44,443 nucleotides of DNA from Planctomycetaceae bacterium (lineage in GTDB: Bacteria > Planctomycetota > Planctomycetia > Pirellulales > Pirellulaceae): contig SXOA01000166.1 of NCBI GenBank assembly GCA_005778405.1, forward strand, positions 1 through 44,443, written 5' to 3'. A model generated the notes under the pieces. That model searched no databases. It had not been told where the DNA came from and saw nothing but the letters and a program-made list of their open reading frames with translations. This document shows, piece after piece, positions 33,628-42,302 of the stretch. Both the position numbers and the translations under genes were made by a program. Numbering within the stretch: position 1 is the first letter of the stretch; every line of letters starts with the position of its first letter.

Positions 33628-33939
33628 GAATTGGGCTGGGTTGAATGCTGGTTTCGCCGCCAGTTTTTCAGATTCTACAGCGTGGCTCGTTCAGGGGAAT
33701 ATCGGCCCTTTGCAGCCGTCTGTTGGACGGGAACTGTTCCTGGGCCAGCCAATTGGTCGATCCTATTGCCGATAATATTCCCAAGTTACCCGATCGGCAA
33801 AGTTTCTCCCAGGGAGCCAGATCGTTGCTGGCGAAATAACAGGGTTTGGCGGCCGCCAGTAGACAACGGGCTGCTGGAAGGACATTCTAGAGGTACAGCA
33901 CCCGGGCACCTGGAATCCTGAGATTGGTGGGGAAAGAAC
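33628..33939. other. Divergent intergenic region, no gene seen
   Basis: About 312 bp between the ketoacyl synthase homologue (minus) and the HEAT-repeat protein (plus). It has a TGGCGGCCGCCA palindrome at about 33848-33859 and a purine-rich GGTGGGGAAAG before the GTG start at 33940. No reading frame of substance was found. Confidence 0.4.
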
Positions 33940-34533
33940 GTGACGCCTCGAACGATGACTGATGTTGCAGCTAATTCCGAGGCCCACCGTTCCAAGCGGG
34001 ATTACGGTTTTGGCTTGGTCCGATTGTTGAGTGTTGTATTGCCTTTGGCGCTGGTCCCATTCTCGGGATGCCTCCCTCAGCCCATCGCTCATAAGAAGGT
34101 CAAGCTTAAGCCCAGAATTGCCAAAGCCGTGCCTCTGTCCGTGGGATCGACACCGACCACCGCGCCCAAACTGCTGTCCGACGACCAGGTCAAACCGGTG
34201 ACGCTGAGCGTTCCCACTTTCGAAGAGCGGAGCGAGCAGCAATTGGCGGCCGAGGCGCTGTCTCAGATTGGTCCGCAGGCAATCCCGGAACTCCGCCGCG
34301 CCCTGCAAAGCGGCAACCAGCGAGTCCGCCGTGAAGCAGCCAGCGTGCTCGTCCGGATGGGTCCTGAAGGAAAGGAGGCCGTTCCCGATTTGATCGTTCT
34401 ACTCGACGACGAGGACGAAGCCACTCGCAAGCTGGCCGCCCGCGCGCTGGGGCGCATCGGCCCCGATGCGGCCCCCGCGGTTCCGGCCTTGATGCGAACC
34501 CTACTTGAGAATCAGCAGTCTCCTTCGCCCTAG
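33940..34533 (+). CDS. HEAT-repeat lipoprotein
   Basis: 197 residues from GTG 33940, with GGGG at 33929-33932 as a likely ribosome binding site; ATG 33955 is an alternative. A hydrophobic segment ends in PFSGC, a plausible though weak lipobox with Cys about residue 44. After a Pro/Thr-rich linker come HEAT-type helical repeats: AAEALSQIGPQAIPELRRALQSGNQRVRREAA, VLVRMGPEGKEAVPDLIVLL and AARALGRIGPDAAPAVPALM. These usually bind proteins. Function otherwise unknown. Confidence 0.75.
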   Translation: MTPRTMTDVAANSEAHRSKRDYGFGLVRLLSVVLPLALVPFSGCLPQPIAHKKVKLKPRIAKAVPLSVGSTPTTAPKLLSDDQVKPVTLSVPTFEERSEQQLAAEALSQIGPQAIPELRRALQSGNQRVRREAASVLVRMGPEGKEAVPDLIVLLDDEDEATRKLAARALGRIGPDAAPAVPALMRTLLENQQSPSP

Positions 34534-34541
34534 CCGGGGTC

Positions 34542-35867
34542 TTATTCACCAGGCTTACCTTCCCGCAGTTTCAGCCGAATGGCCTCCAACCGCTTCGCCA
34601 TATCCGCTTCAAACCCGCGGGGAACGGGGCGGTAATAAGTGCGCTCGACACCCAAGTAGTCCTGGGCGGCTACGCCCCCTTCGGCGTTGTGCGAGTATTC
34701 GTAGTCCTTCCCGTGCCCCAGCCGTTTGGAACCGGCATAGTGGCTATCTCGCAAATGAACAGGAACCGGGATGAGCCGGTTCTCGCGGACATCCGCCCGG
34801 GCTTCGCCAATGGCGATGGTCGAAGCGTTCGATTTGGGAGCGCAGGCTAGGTAAGTGACGCACTGGGCCAGCGTGAGCTGGGCCTCGGGGAGGCCGATGA
34901 ATTCGCAGGCATGCATGGCGGCCACGGCGAGCGGCAGAGCATGTGGGTCTGCATTCCCCACATCCTCGCTGGCCAGAATGACCAGGCGGCGGCAAAGGAA
35001 GCGGATGTCCTCGCCGGCCTCCAGCATCTTGGCCAGCCAGTACAGCGAAGCATCCGGATCGCTGCCGCGGAGGCTCTTGATCAGGGCGCTAGCCGCGTCG
35101 TAATGCTCGTCGCCGGTAGGATCGTATTGTACGGCTTTCTTTTGGACCGATTCCTCGGCGAGCTGCCGCGTGTATTGCAGTGGGTGCTCGTCACTGGAGA
35201 GTACGCCGATTTCCAGAGCTGACAGAGCGCGGCGAGCATCACCGTCGGAGACTTCCGCCAGGAAGTCGAGGGCGTCCTCGTGCATCACCACTTCGTGCAT
35301 CCCCAGGCCGCGATATTTGTCGGCCAAGGCCCGGCGGAGCAGAGCCGTAATATCTTCTTTGGAGAGCGCCTGAAACTGAAATATCTGGCTGCGGCTGACC
35401 AGGGCGCTGTTGACGGCAAAGAAAGGATTGCTCGTGGTCGCCCCTACGAGCGTGACCACGCCTTCCTCTACGTCAGGGAGCAAGGCATCCTGTTGGGCTT
35501 TATTAAAGCGGTGGATCTCGTCGATGAAGAGGAGCGTGCGAGTGCCGCCTGAGGCGACGTCGTCGCGGGCGGCATCGAGCACTTCCCGCACGTCCTTCAC
35601 GCCGCTGGTCACCGCGCTGAGCTGCTTGAACTTCTTGCGGCTCTCGGTGGCGAGGAGGCGGGCCAGCGTCGTTTTGCCACTGCCGGGGGGGCCGTAGAAA
35701 ATCACCGAACTGAGTCGGTCCGCTTTCAGAAGTCGGCGGAGAAGTTTTCCCTCGCCGAGAAAGTGCGTCTGCCCCACAAACTCGTCCAGATTCGCTGGCC
35801 GCATCCGGGCCGCCAGGGGCTGAACGCGCGTGAAATTCTGCTTTTCAGATTGGGCGAAGAGGGACAT
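34542..35867 (-). CDS. rarA: Replication-associated recombination protein A (AAA+ ATPase)
   Basis: 441 residues from ATG 35867 (MSLFAQSEKQ), the normal length; the frame runs on to 36113, but that part is antisense of the neighbouring gene. AAA+ clamp-loader-like ATPase acting at stalled replication forks. Visible: RMRPANLDEFVGQTHFLG, Walker A GPPGSGKTTLA, Walker B LLFIDEIHRFNKAQQDALLP, GATTSNPFFAVNSALVSRSQ (sensor 1 and arginine finger), and the C-terminal MgsA-type domain (GSDPDASLYWLAKMLEAGED, NAEGGVAAQDYLG). It is divergent from the small gene at 35914. Confidence 0.95.
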   Translation of the reverse strand: MSLFAQSEKQNFTRVQPLAARMRPANLDEFVGQTHFLGEGKLLRRLLKADRLSSVIFYGPPGSGKTTLARLLATESRKKFKQLSAVTSGVKDVREVLDAARDDVASGGTRTLLFIDEIHRFNKAQQDALLPDVEEGVVTLVGATTSNPFFAVNSALVSRSQIFQFQALSKEDITALLRRALADKYRGLGMHEVVMHEDALDFLAEVSDGDARRALSALEIGVLSSDEHPLQYTRQLAEESVQKKAVQYDPTGDEHYDAASALIKSLRGSDPDASLYWLAKMLEAGEDIRFLCRRLVILASEDVGNADPHALPLAVAAMHACEFIGLPEAQLTLAQCVTYLACAPKSNASTIAIGEARADVRENRLIPVPVHLRDSHYAGSKRLGHGKDYEYSHNAEGGVAAQDYLGVERTYYRPVPRGFEADMAKRLEAIRLKLREGKPGE

Positions 35868-35913
35868 TACCGCATTGTTCCCTTTCGAGAGGCTCATGGC
35901 TAGGATGGAAGCC

Positions 35914-36216
35914 ATGAGCCAGATTCTGCTGACCACGGCTACGCAAGTGCAAAGCGTTCGGAGCGGCGAGTGGCTTCTCGTCGAAAATCCGTTTCCCGTG
36001 CCGCTGGTGGTTCGCACCGCGCAGATTACGCGAATCCGGGTCACGCTCAAGCGGCCGGACGGCACTTCCGTCACGGCGATTGCCGCCATCACCCGGCCGC
36101 TGGATGCCGCCAAGCGCGAAGAGGGTTATTTCTGTTTGCTGAAGAACCACGATGAGGAGTCAGTGCCTCATGGCACGGAGTTGTGGCTGGACCCGGCGGA
36201 TTTTCGAGGGGAGTAG
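35914..36216 (+). CDS. Small conserved-looking protein of unknown function
   Basis: 100 residues from ATG 35914; in-frame ATGs at 35896 and 35905 are possible starts, and GAGAGG at 35886-35891 would suit the first. The sequence is beta-rich: ILLTTATQVQSVRSGEWLLVENPF, TAQITRIRVTLKRPDGTSVTAIAAI and ELWLDPADF. It looks like a single small beta domain. No family name. It is divergent from rarA, with start codons 47 bp apart. Confidence 0.6.
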   Translation: MSQILLTTATQVQSVRSGEWLLVENPFPVPLVVRTAQITRIRVTLKRPDGTSVTAIAAITRPLDAAKREEGYFCLLKNHDEESVPHGTELWLDPADFRGE

Positions 36217-36217
36217 C

Positions 36218-36306
36218 CGTAGCGACACGCGGCTCGCGTGTCCGCTTGAATTGCGGTGAATACCGTCAAATGTAAGAAGCTGACACGCGGGCCGCGTGTC
36301 GCTACG
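36218..36306. repeat. Nested palindromic repeat (GACACGCG family)
   Basis: Outer arms CGTAGCGACACGCGG (36218-36232) and CCGCGTGTCGCTACG (36292-36306) are exact reverse complements. Each arm also contains its own 19-nt palindrome, GACACGCG-3nt-CGCGTGTC at 36224-36242 and 36282-36300. It lies between the 35914 gene and the sdhB stop and touches both. Confidence 0.85.
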
Positions 36307-37198
36307 CTCCAAACCACTTCTTGATCGAGTGCACCGTCGTGGCCCGCCCGGCCCGGCCGATGCTGGTGGTGAGAGGGATCTTCTTGGGACAGACCGAAAC
36401 GCAGTTCTGGGCATTTCCACAGACCTGGATGCCCCCTTCCTCCATCAGAGCGTCGAGCCGCTCGCCAGCGTTGTTCTGGCCGGTGGGGTGGGTGTTGAAA
36501 AGCATCGCTTGGCTGATGGCGTGAGCTCCGATGAAGGCCTTGTCGTAAGTGGCTGCCCGGCGAGCTTCAAACTGCTCGTCGGTTTCGCCGTCGTGCCGCT
36601 CGACCTCGGTTTTGAGGTATTGTGGGCAGGCATCCAAACAGCAGCCGCAACTCATGCATTCGGAGAGGGGATAGGCTGTCTCTTGATCCGAAGGGCTCTG
36701 CCGTGGGCCGGGGCCCATGTCAATGTATCCGTCGACTGGAATCCAGCCCTTGACCTTTTGCAGCGCCCGGAAGAGCCGGCTGCGGTCGACCACCAGATCG
36801 CGGACGACCGGGAATTTCGTCATCGGCTGGAGTTCGATTTCACCGGCACGGTCAGCGAGCAGCTTGTCCACCAGAGCGGAGCAGCTTTGCCGCACCCTGC
36901 CGTTGATAACCATCGTGCAAGCGCCGCAGACTTCCTCCAGGCAATTGCAATCCCAGGCGACCGGAGAGACCTTTTTGCCGTCGCTGGCCGTGGCCCGGGC
37001 AGCAATCCGCTGGAGCACGCTGATCACGTTCATGTCCGGCTCATACTTCACCTTGTGCCGTTCCCAATAGCTGGGCTGGCCGGGGGCGTCCTGTCGCAGG
37101 ACACGGACTTCGAACGAATCCGGCGCGGCGTGAGCGTGGCCGTCATGGCCGTGGTCGGCAGAAGCTGGATCGGAATTGCCGTTATGAGTGTGGGACAT
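36302..37198 (-). CDS. sdhB: Succinate dehydrogenase iron-sulfur subunit
   Basis: 298 residues. The 2Fe-2S site reads CNCLEEVCGACTMVINGRVRQSC. The 4Fe-4S and 3Fe-4S cysteines are in CMSCGCCLDACPQYL and CGNAQNCVSVCPKKIPL. It transfers electrons from SdhA's FAD to the membrane subunit and quinone. The family core starts near residue 28 (FEVRVLRQDAPGQPSYWERHKVKY); before it is a His-rich segment (MSHTHNGNSDPASADHGHDG onward) not usual for SdhB. Third gene of sdhC-sdhA-sdhB. Confidence 0.94.
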   Translation of the reverse strand: MSHTHNGNSDPASADHGHDGHAHAAPDSFEVRVLRQDAPGQPSYWERHKVKYEPDMNVISVLQRIAARATASDGKKVSPVAWDCNCLEEVCGACTMVINGRVRQSCSALVDKLLADRAGEIELQPMTKFPVVRDLVVDRSRLFRALQKVKGWIPVDGYIDMGPGPRQSPSDQETAYPLSECMSCGCCLDACPQYLKTEVERHDGETDEQFEARRAATYDKAFIGAHAISQAMLFNTHPTGQNNAGERLDALMEEGGIQVCGNAQNCVSVCPKKIPLTTSIGRAGRATTVHSIKKWFGA

Positions 37199-37233
37199 GA
37201 TTTGCGATGAGTGTTTGATTCGCAGATTTTTCT

Positions 37234-37254
37234 GGGCAGGCTGGAAGCCTACCC
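37234..37254. repeat. AGGCTGGAAGCCT palindromic repeat between sdhA and sdhB
   Basis: GGGCAGGCT / GGA / AGCCTACCC, a 9-bp stem with one mismatch. It is the same family as 13272-13292 in the opposite orientation. It lies just after the sdhA stop. Confidence 0.65.
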
Positions 37255-37257
37255 CAC

Positions 37258-39270
37258 TTACTTAGCGGCAGCTGGAGCCGCTTTGCTGGATATCGATCCA
37301 TTGCCTTTGCCGTTGGAAGCGGCGTCTTTCACCGCCTGACGTTCCTTCCAGACTTTTTCAATTTCGTCGGAACCAACCAGACCGTACAGTCGCGGACGCG
37401 GGGGAATGAGCGTGGTATCGACGTCTTCGTAAGCGATTTCCACGTCGTCGCCGGCCCAGCTTGCCACGGAAGACTTAAGCCACTTCTTGTTGTTCTCATC
37501 AAACTTGTCGCACCAGGCTTCGGCTTCCTTCCGCCGCTCGACCGGTTCCGTGGCCTTGAGGCCCGACATGGCGAAGGCCGGCTTGTAATGAGCGCCGCGA
37601 CACTCGTCCCGCTGCAATGCACCTTTGAGAATGCAGAAAGCGAGCGGGAACATGTCGAGCAGGGCCTTGGTGAAAACGACGTTCTGGTTCGTCCAGTTCC
37701 CGCTATCAGACAGGGAGCACTTTTTGGCGCGGGCGTAAAGGTCATGCACTTTGCTAAGAGCGTCTTCGAGCTGATCGTTGCGGCGAACGACTGTAGCCGC
37801 CTTGGTCATGATATCGCCGAGCTCTTGATGAATCAGGTAAGGATTCTCGCCCCCGCCGGCCCGCTTGAGCAGGGCATCGTGCCGCGATTTGTGCTGCTTG
37901 ACGGCACTTTCAAACAGCGAAGACGGCAAATCGGCGGCGGATTGCTTTTGCCCCTTGAGAAGCGTTTCGATGCCTGGAGCGGTGATCAGGCCGCTGAAGA
38001 TGCAGGAGAGAAGGGAATTGGCCCCGAGTCGATTCGCTCCGTGGTACTGATAGTCGCACTCTCCGATGGCGTACAGGCCCGGGATGTTCGTCACCTGGTT
38101 CTGCGGCGAGCCGATCTGCAACCCGCCGTCCGCGCTCTTTTTGTAATCGACCCATAATCCACCCATCGAGTAATGAACGGCGGGGAAGATCTTCATCGGA
38201 GTGGTGCGGGGATCGACTCCTTGGAACTTCTCGTAGATGTCGAGAATACCCCCCAGCTTGCGATCGAGCTCCTTCTTGGAGATGTGCGTCAGATCGAGAT
38301 AGACGGCGAGCCGATCCTTCTCGACGGACAACCCTTCGTTGACGCAGATGTCGAAGATTTCGCGGGTGGCGATGTCTCGCGGCACAAGGTTCTTGTACTT
38401 CGGATAGCGCTCTTCCAGGAAGTAATAGCGTTCCCCTTCCGGAATGGTTAGCGGGTCGCGAGCGTCCTGCGGCTTGCGGGGCACCCAGACGCGGCCCCCT
38501 TCGCCGCGGGCTGATTCGCTCATGAGGCGGAGCTTGTCCGCGCCAGGAATAGCCGTGGGATGTACTTGAATGAATTCCGCATTGCCGAACTTTGCGCCCA
38601 CCTGAAAGCAGCGGCTGGCGGCAGAGCCCGTGCAGACCATCGACATGGTGGAGCGGCCATAGATGAGGCCCGGTCCGCCGCTGCCGACAATGACGGCGTC
38701 AGCGGGGAAGGAGCGGATTTCCATCGTCACCAGGTCTTGCCCCACGCAGCCGCGGCAGACGCCGTTATCGTCGAGGATGGGGCCGAGGAAATCCCAGAAT
38801 TCGTACTTCTTGATTTTGCCTTCCGTCTCCCAGCGGCGGACCTGCTCATCCAACGCATAGAGGAGCTGCTGGCCGGTGGTCGCGCCGGCGAAGGCGGTTC
38901 GTTTGAACATTGTGCCGCCGAATCGCCGGCGGTCGATAAAACCTTCCGGCGTGCGGTTGAACGTGACGCCAAGACGGTCGAGCAATTCAATGACCTTCGG
39001 TCCCCAGTAAGACATTTCCTTGACCGGCGGCTGATGCTGCAGGAAGTCGCCGCCGTAGACCGTGTCGTCGAAGTGGAGCCACTCGCTGTCCCCCTGCTGC
39101 CGCGTTACATCATTGCAACTGTTGATGCCGCCTTGGGCGCAGACGCTATGCGAACGCTTGACAGGGACCAGGCTCATCAGGTCCACATCGATGCCGATTT
39201 CGGCGAGCTTCATCGCGGCAGCCAGACCAGCCAGTCCACCGCCGACAACCATCACGCGTTGCTTAGCCAT
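37258..39270 (-). CDS. sdhA: Succinate dehydrogenase flavoprotein subunit
   Basis: 670 residues. FAD-binding start MVVGGGLAGLAAAMKLAEIG, the covalent-flavin region with SVCAQGGINS, the catalytic part with HPTAIPGADKLRLMSESARGEGGRVW, VHYSMGGLWVDYKKSADGGLQ, and IPGLYAIGECDYQYHGANRLGANSLLSC. Length and motifs fit the SdhA/FrdA type of the single-cytochrome (b558) enzymes. It oxidises succinate to fumarate; fumarate reductase in reverse cannot be excluded. A Ser/Ala/Lys-rich tail (residues about 650-670) looks disordered. Confidence 0.95.
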   Translation of the reverse strand: MAKQRVMVVGGGLAGLAAAMKLAEIGIDVDLMSLVPVKRSHSVCAQGGINSCNDVTRQQGDSEWLHFDDTVYGGDFLQHQPPVKEMSYWGPKVIELLDRLGVTFNRTPEGFIDRRRFGGTMFKRTAFAGATTGQQLLYALDEQVRRWETEGKIKKYEFWDFLGPILDDNGVCRGCVGQDLVTMEIRSFPADAVIVGSGGPGLIYGRSTMSMVCTGSAASRCFQVGAKFGNAEFIQVHPTAIPGADKLRLMSESARGEGGRVWVPRKPQDARDPLTIPEGERYYFLEERYPKYKNLVPRDIATREIFDICVNEGLSVEKDRLAVYLDLTHISKKELDRKLGGILDIYEKFQGVDPRTTPMKIFPAVHYSMGGLWVDYKKSADGGLQIGSPQNQVTNIPGLYAIGECDYQYHGANRLGANSLLSCIFSGLITAPGIETLLKGQKQSAADLPSSLFESAVKQHKSRHDALLKRAGGGENPYLIHQELGDIMTKAATVVRRNDQLEDALSKVHDLYARAKKCSLSDSGNWTNQNVVFTKALLDMFPLAFCILKGALQRDECRGAHYKPAFAMSGLKATEPVERRKEAEAWCDKFDENNKKWLKSSVASWAGDDVEIAYEDVDTTLIPPRPRLYGLVGSDEIEKVWKERQAVKDAASNGKGNGSISSKAAPAAAK

Positions 39271-39299
39271 TGAAAGAGGTCAGAGGTTAGAGGGCGGAG

Positions 39300-39335
39300 G
39301 TCAGGGGGAAGGCAGATTGGAGAAGGCAGATTGCA
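39300..39335. repeat. GGCAGATTG-type direct repeats between sdhC and sdhA
   Basis: Two close copies of AAGGCAGATTG (near 39309 and 39323) end in GCAGAATG. The motif also builds the hairpin at 10416-10466. It lies between the sdhC stop (39343) and the sdhA start (39270). Confidence 0.6.
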
Positions 39336-39342
39336 GAATGGG

Positions 39343-40212
39343 TTAGTCGCCGGATTTGGTGGCTGGAGAGGGTGAGGTTGTCTCCGCCTTGGCGGTTTCT
39401 TTAGGGGCTTCTTTCGGCTTGGCAATCTTATGCTCATCCTCAGTGATTTCACCCGCGGCCAGCTTGGCCTTGCGCATCTGCTCTTCAACCTTCCGCGCCT
39501 CTTCCACATCGACCTTGGCCGCAAAGCCGCCAAGGGCGGAAAGGCCAACGACCGCGAGGAGGACGCCAAAGGCGGCGCAGGCGAAGTTCGCCCGCCGCTG
39601 GGATTGCGGCGTGACCCACAGGCCCCAGGTGATGCCGAACGTCCAGATGCCGTTGGCCAGGTGAAAGACACAGGAAAGGACACCGATGGCGTAAAGGACC
39701 GGCACGATGATGCTCATCCGCATCGCCAGCGCCCCGGTGGAGGCGGCGTTGAACGCCTTGAATTGGCCGCCGCCGAGAGGCTCGGCCACGTTGTGCATCC
39801 ACCAGTCCGTGTGAATCCAGCCGTGCATGTGGAAGACGTGCCACATGATGAAGGCGAAGGCTATCATTCCGGTTGCCCGCTGCAGGGTGTAGCGGACGTT
39901 GCTGGTGTATTTGTAGGTGCTGCTGTTGGGGAGGCCGCCCCGGATGATGACCACGCCAAAGATGGCATGGAACAGCAGCGGGATGAAGATAAAGACCCAC
40001 TCGATCACCGGCAGCATCTTGCCGAAGCTGTGAATCGAATAGACATTCCGCTGGAACGACGCAGCGCTGTCCAGCACGCTGGCGTTGGTCAGCAGATGGA
40101 CCACCATATACGCGCCGACGGGAATCAGGCCGGAGAGAGAATGGAGCCGGCGAATCAGGAACTCATGACGCGCCAAGTAGTTAGCGCCTGCAGCAGGGGT
40201 ATCCGCTTTCAC
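39343..40212 (-). CDS. sdhC: Succinate dehydrogenase cytochrome b558 subunit
   Basis: 289 residues; about five membrane helices carry the b haems and quinone site. Visible: EFLIRRLHSLSGLIPVGAYMVVHLLTNAS (haem-ligand-type His), FHAIFGVVIIRGG, RATGMIAFAFIMWHVFHMHGW (His ligands) and VFHLANGIWTFGITWGLWV. The family core ends near residue 240. A charged Lys/Glu/Ala/Pro-rich tail of about 50 residues follows (VDVEEARKVEEQMRKAK and beyond), longer than usual. First gene of sdhC-sdhA-sdhB. Confidence 0.93.
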   Translation of the reverse strand: MKADTPAAGANYLARHEFLIRRLHSLSGLIPVGAYMVVHLLTNASVLDSAASFQRNVYSIHSFGKMLPVIEWVFIFIPLLFHAIFGVVIIRGGLPNSSTYKYTSNVRYTLQRATGMIAFAFIMWHVFHMHGWIHTDWWMHNVAEPLGGGQFKAFNAASTGALAMRMSIIVPVLYAIGVLSCVFHLANGIWTFGITWGLWVTPQSQRRANFACAAFGVLLAVVGLSALGGFAAKVDVEEARKVEEQMRKAKLAAGEITEDEHKIAKPKEAPKETAKAETTSPSPATKSGD

Positions 40213-40391
40213 GAAGACCTTTCCAAAGGGGCGGCATCAAGACAGCCGCCGCCGAAGCAAACCAGCCCCCGGCAGCCGCTTTTGGCCGCCCAGTCTGGCG
40301 TTAAAATCGAGTCAAATCCACACTCTGAGTAGTATAAGGAAGGGATGGGGGCTGACAACGGGGTTAGAGATTGGGGCAACCAGTCGGAATC

Positions 40392-41477
40392 TCAAATTGC
40401 CGCTGGTTTCACCGCAAGGCTCCGAAGTATTTGGGCAGGAGACTTGCTCGTCATCACCACGCCTCCCACCGCCACCCGTTTCATCCCCGTTCCTAGCACT
40501 TCCTCCAGGTTTTCCAGCGTGATTCCCCCAATCGCAAACGCCGGCAGGCTGATTTCGGCGGCGACTTCGCGGAGGAATGCGAGGCCGGGGAAGTGGTCGA
40601 AGTGTTTCGTGCCGGAGGGAAACGTGGGGCCGCAGCCGATGTAGCTCGCGCCGGCAAGTACGGCGGCGCGGGCCTGGTCGATGGAGTGTGAGGAGAGGCC
40701 GATGAGCATCTCCGGGCCGACGATGCGGCGGACGTCCTGGATGGACAACTCTTCCTGGCCGACATGAACACCGTCGGCATCCGCCAGAAAAGCGAGGTCC
40801 GGCCGGTCATTCATGATGAAGAGCGTGCCGCTTTCGCGAGAAATCCGCCGCAGGATTTTTGCCCGTTCCAGCAATTCGCTGTCGGCCATCTCTTTTTCGC
40901 GCAGTTGCACGATGTCCGCCCCCGACTGACAGATTTCGAGCGCAAGCCTTGCAAACGCCTCGGCGGATTCGCCACCATCCATCAGAACATACAGCCAAGC
41001 TCCTGCCAGCTTCTGCTGGCTATTGGCTGTGAGCAGCGTTGCCTTTTCGAAGGTGTAGGACTGATAACGCAGCGCCTCGATTTCGCGCGCTGGCAGGCTG
41101 AGGACTTTGGCATACTCCTCCAGAGACCGGAGCGCCTGTTCCAGTCGTTTGCAACTCGCCTGGGCTACATGGCGGATGGAACCGCGGCTCTGCTCCTGGT
41201 CCGTTTTGACAGCCGTTCCCACATCGCCGGCGGTATCGCGAGAATGAAGCAGGTCGGCAACGGGCAAAGCCGCATGAACGTTCGCTAGCGAGTGCCGCAA
41301 CTCTTTCCAGCATCTTGTCAGATGTCCATCACTGAGCCCGAAACGGCAATACTCTTCCAGGACGCGCAAGGCCTCGTTCGCCCGGTTGAAATTGGCGTCC
41401 ATGATCCGCAGGGCGGCCATGTGGTCGGCTGGAAGATTGGGTTGCATCGAAGAATACGGCTGGCACACTGATTGCAT
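40392..41477 (-). CDS. thiE: ThiD2-ThiE fusion, thiamine-phosphate synthase
   Basis: 361 residues. The N-terminal about 30-165 match the ThiD2-type helical domain (RIMDANFNRANEALRVLEEYCRF, HSRDTAGDVGTAV, SCKRLEQALRSLEEYAKV). The C-terminal about 165-355 are the TIM-barrel thiamine-phosphate synthase: DIVQLREKEM, FIMNDRPDLAFLADADGVHVGQEEL, LIGLSSHS, YIGCGPTFPSGTKH, and FAIGGITLENLEEVLGTGMKRVAVGGVVM. It joins HMP-pyrophosphate and THZ-phosphate into thiamine phosphate; the extra domain may supply HMP phosphorylation or regulation. Start uncertain: ATG 41477, 41447 or 41420, none with a good ribosome binding site. Confidence 0.9.
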   Translation of the reverse strand: MQSVCQPYSSMQPNLPADHMAALRIMDANFNRANEALRVLEEYCRFGLSDGHLTRCWKELRHSLANVHAALPVADLLHSRDTAGDVGTAVKTDQEQSRGSIRHVAQASCKRLEQALRSLEEYAKVLSLPAREIEALRYQSYTFEKATLLTANSQQKLAGAWLYVLMDGGESAEAFARLALEICQSGADIVQLREKEMADSELLERAKILRRISRESGTLFIMNDRPDLAFLADADGVHVGQEELSIQDVRRIVGPEMLIGLSSHSIDQARAAVLAGASYIGCGPTFPSGTKHFDHFPGLAFLREVAAEISLPAFAIGGITLENLEEVLGTGMKRVAVGGVVMTSKSPAQILRSLAVKPAAI

Positions 41478-41732
41478 TTAACAGTGCCAAGGTCCAGTTT
41501 GGGCACCAATTTGGCAGTTGAAGTGAAAGGATTCCCATTGTAACGAGAACAGTTTATCGCGGTTAATCTGGTTTGCTTGCGGGTTTTGCAGCGCCGAGTT
41601 CGGATTTAGGCTGCCCCATTCGCCGCAACTCCAAATACGGCTTGAACTTGCCTTGCCCAGTCGGATTCTGGGAGTTAGAATTTCGCGGCCCTGAATGGCC
41701 GCAATTCGCGAATGGATTCTGGAGCGCAAAGG

Positions 41733-42302
41733 ATGCGAAGAGATGCCCTGTGGTTGCTTTGGCCTGGCCTGGCCTCCCTATGGCTCCGGGGGAGCGGGCG
41801 AGGTCTGGCGACTGCTACGGCTTTTGGGGGTCTACTCAATTATGCCTTGATAACGACGTTCATCTGGCCCCAACTGCTGTCGCGAGGTTTGGCCCCTTGG
41901 TTAGTCCCCGCAGCAGTGTGGATTTTGGTGCTATGGTTCTGGATTGTCGCGGCCCGCTCCACAGCCAAGTTTCTGTCGGTGGAAGCCGCAAAGCAGACGC
42001 CGCCCAATGATGACGCCAACCGCCTGCTGATGCAGGCTCAAACGGAGTATTTGAAAGGACACCTGAGCCAGGCTGAAAGCTTGCTGACGCAAATTCTGGA
42101 AACCTGTCCCGGTGATGCCGAAGTTCGACTGCTCCTGGCGACACTTTGCCGCCGCCACGGTCGCAATGAAGAAGCAATGCATCACCTGAACGAATTGAGT
42201 GAATTGCCGCAAGCAGCGACTTGGCGCATGGAAATAGCAAGCGAACTCAAACTGTCCCGCAGCGCCTGCGAGGGCGAACCACCACTAACTCGGGCCGCCT
42301 AA
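41733..42302 (+). CDS. Membrane-anchored TPR protein of unknown function
   Basis: 189 residues from ATG 41733, with GGAG at 41721-41724 (8-nt spacer); ATG 41712 has none. Two to three hydrophobic segments come first (WLLWPGLASLWL, TAFGGLLNYALITTFIWPQLL, LVPAAVWILVLWFWIVAA). A TPR-like part follows, with NRLLMQAQTEYLKGHLSQAESLLTQIL and AEVRLLLATLCRRHGRNEEAMHHLNEL. It probably holds partner proteins at the membrane. It lies 205 bp upstream of clpC on the same strand. Confidence 0.75.
   Translation: MRRDALWLLWPGLASLWLRGSGRGLATATAFGGLLNYALITTFIWPQLLSRGLAPWLVPAAVWILVLWFWIVAARSTAKFLSVEAAKQTPPNDDANRLLMQAQTEYLKGHLSQAESLLTQILETCPGDAEVRLLLATLCRRHGRNEEAMHHLNELSELPQAATWRMEIASELKLSRSACEGEPPLTRAA

Noticed and set aside
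36296..37210. 304-codon plus-strand frame opposite sdhB
   Set aside because: sdhB with all iron-sulfur cysteines is on the minus strand; this frame has no family resemblance.
41478..41732. TPP riboswitch upstream of the thiE fusion
   Set aside because: The conserved CUGAGA and related boxes were not found on the minus strand.
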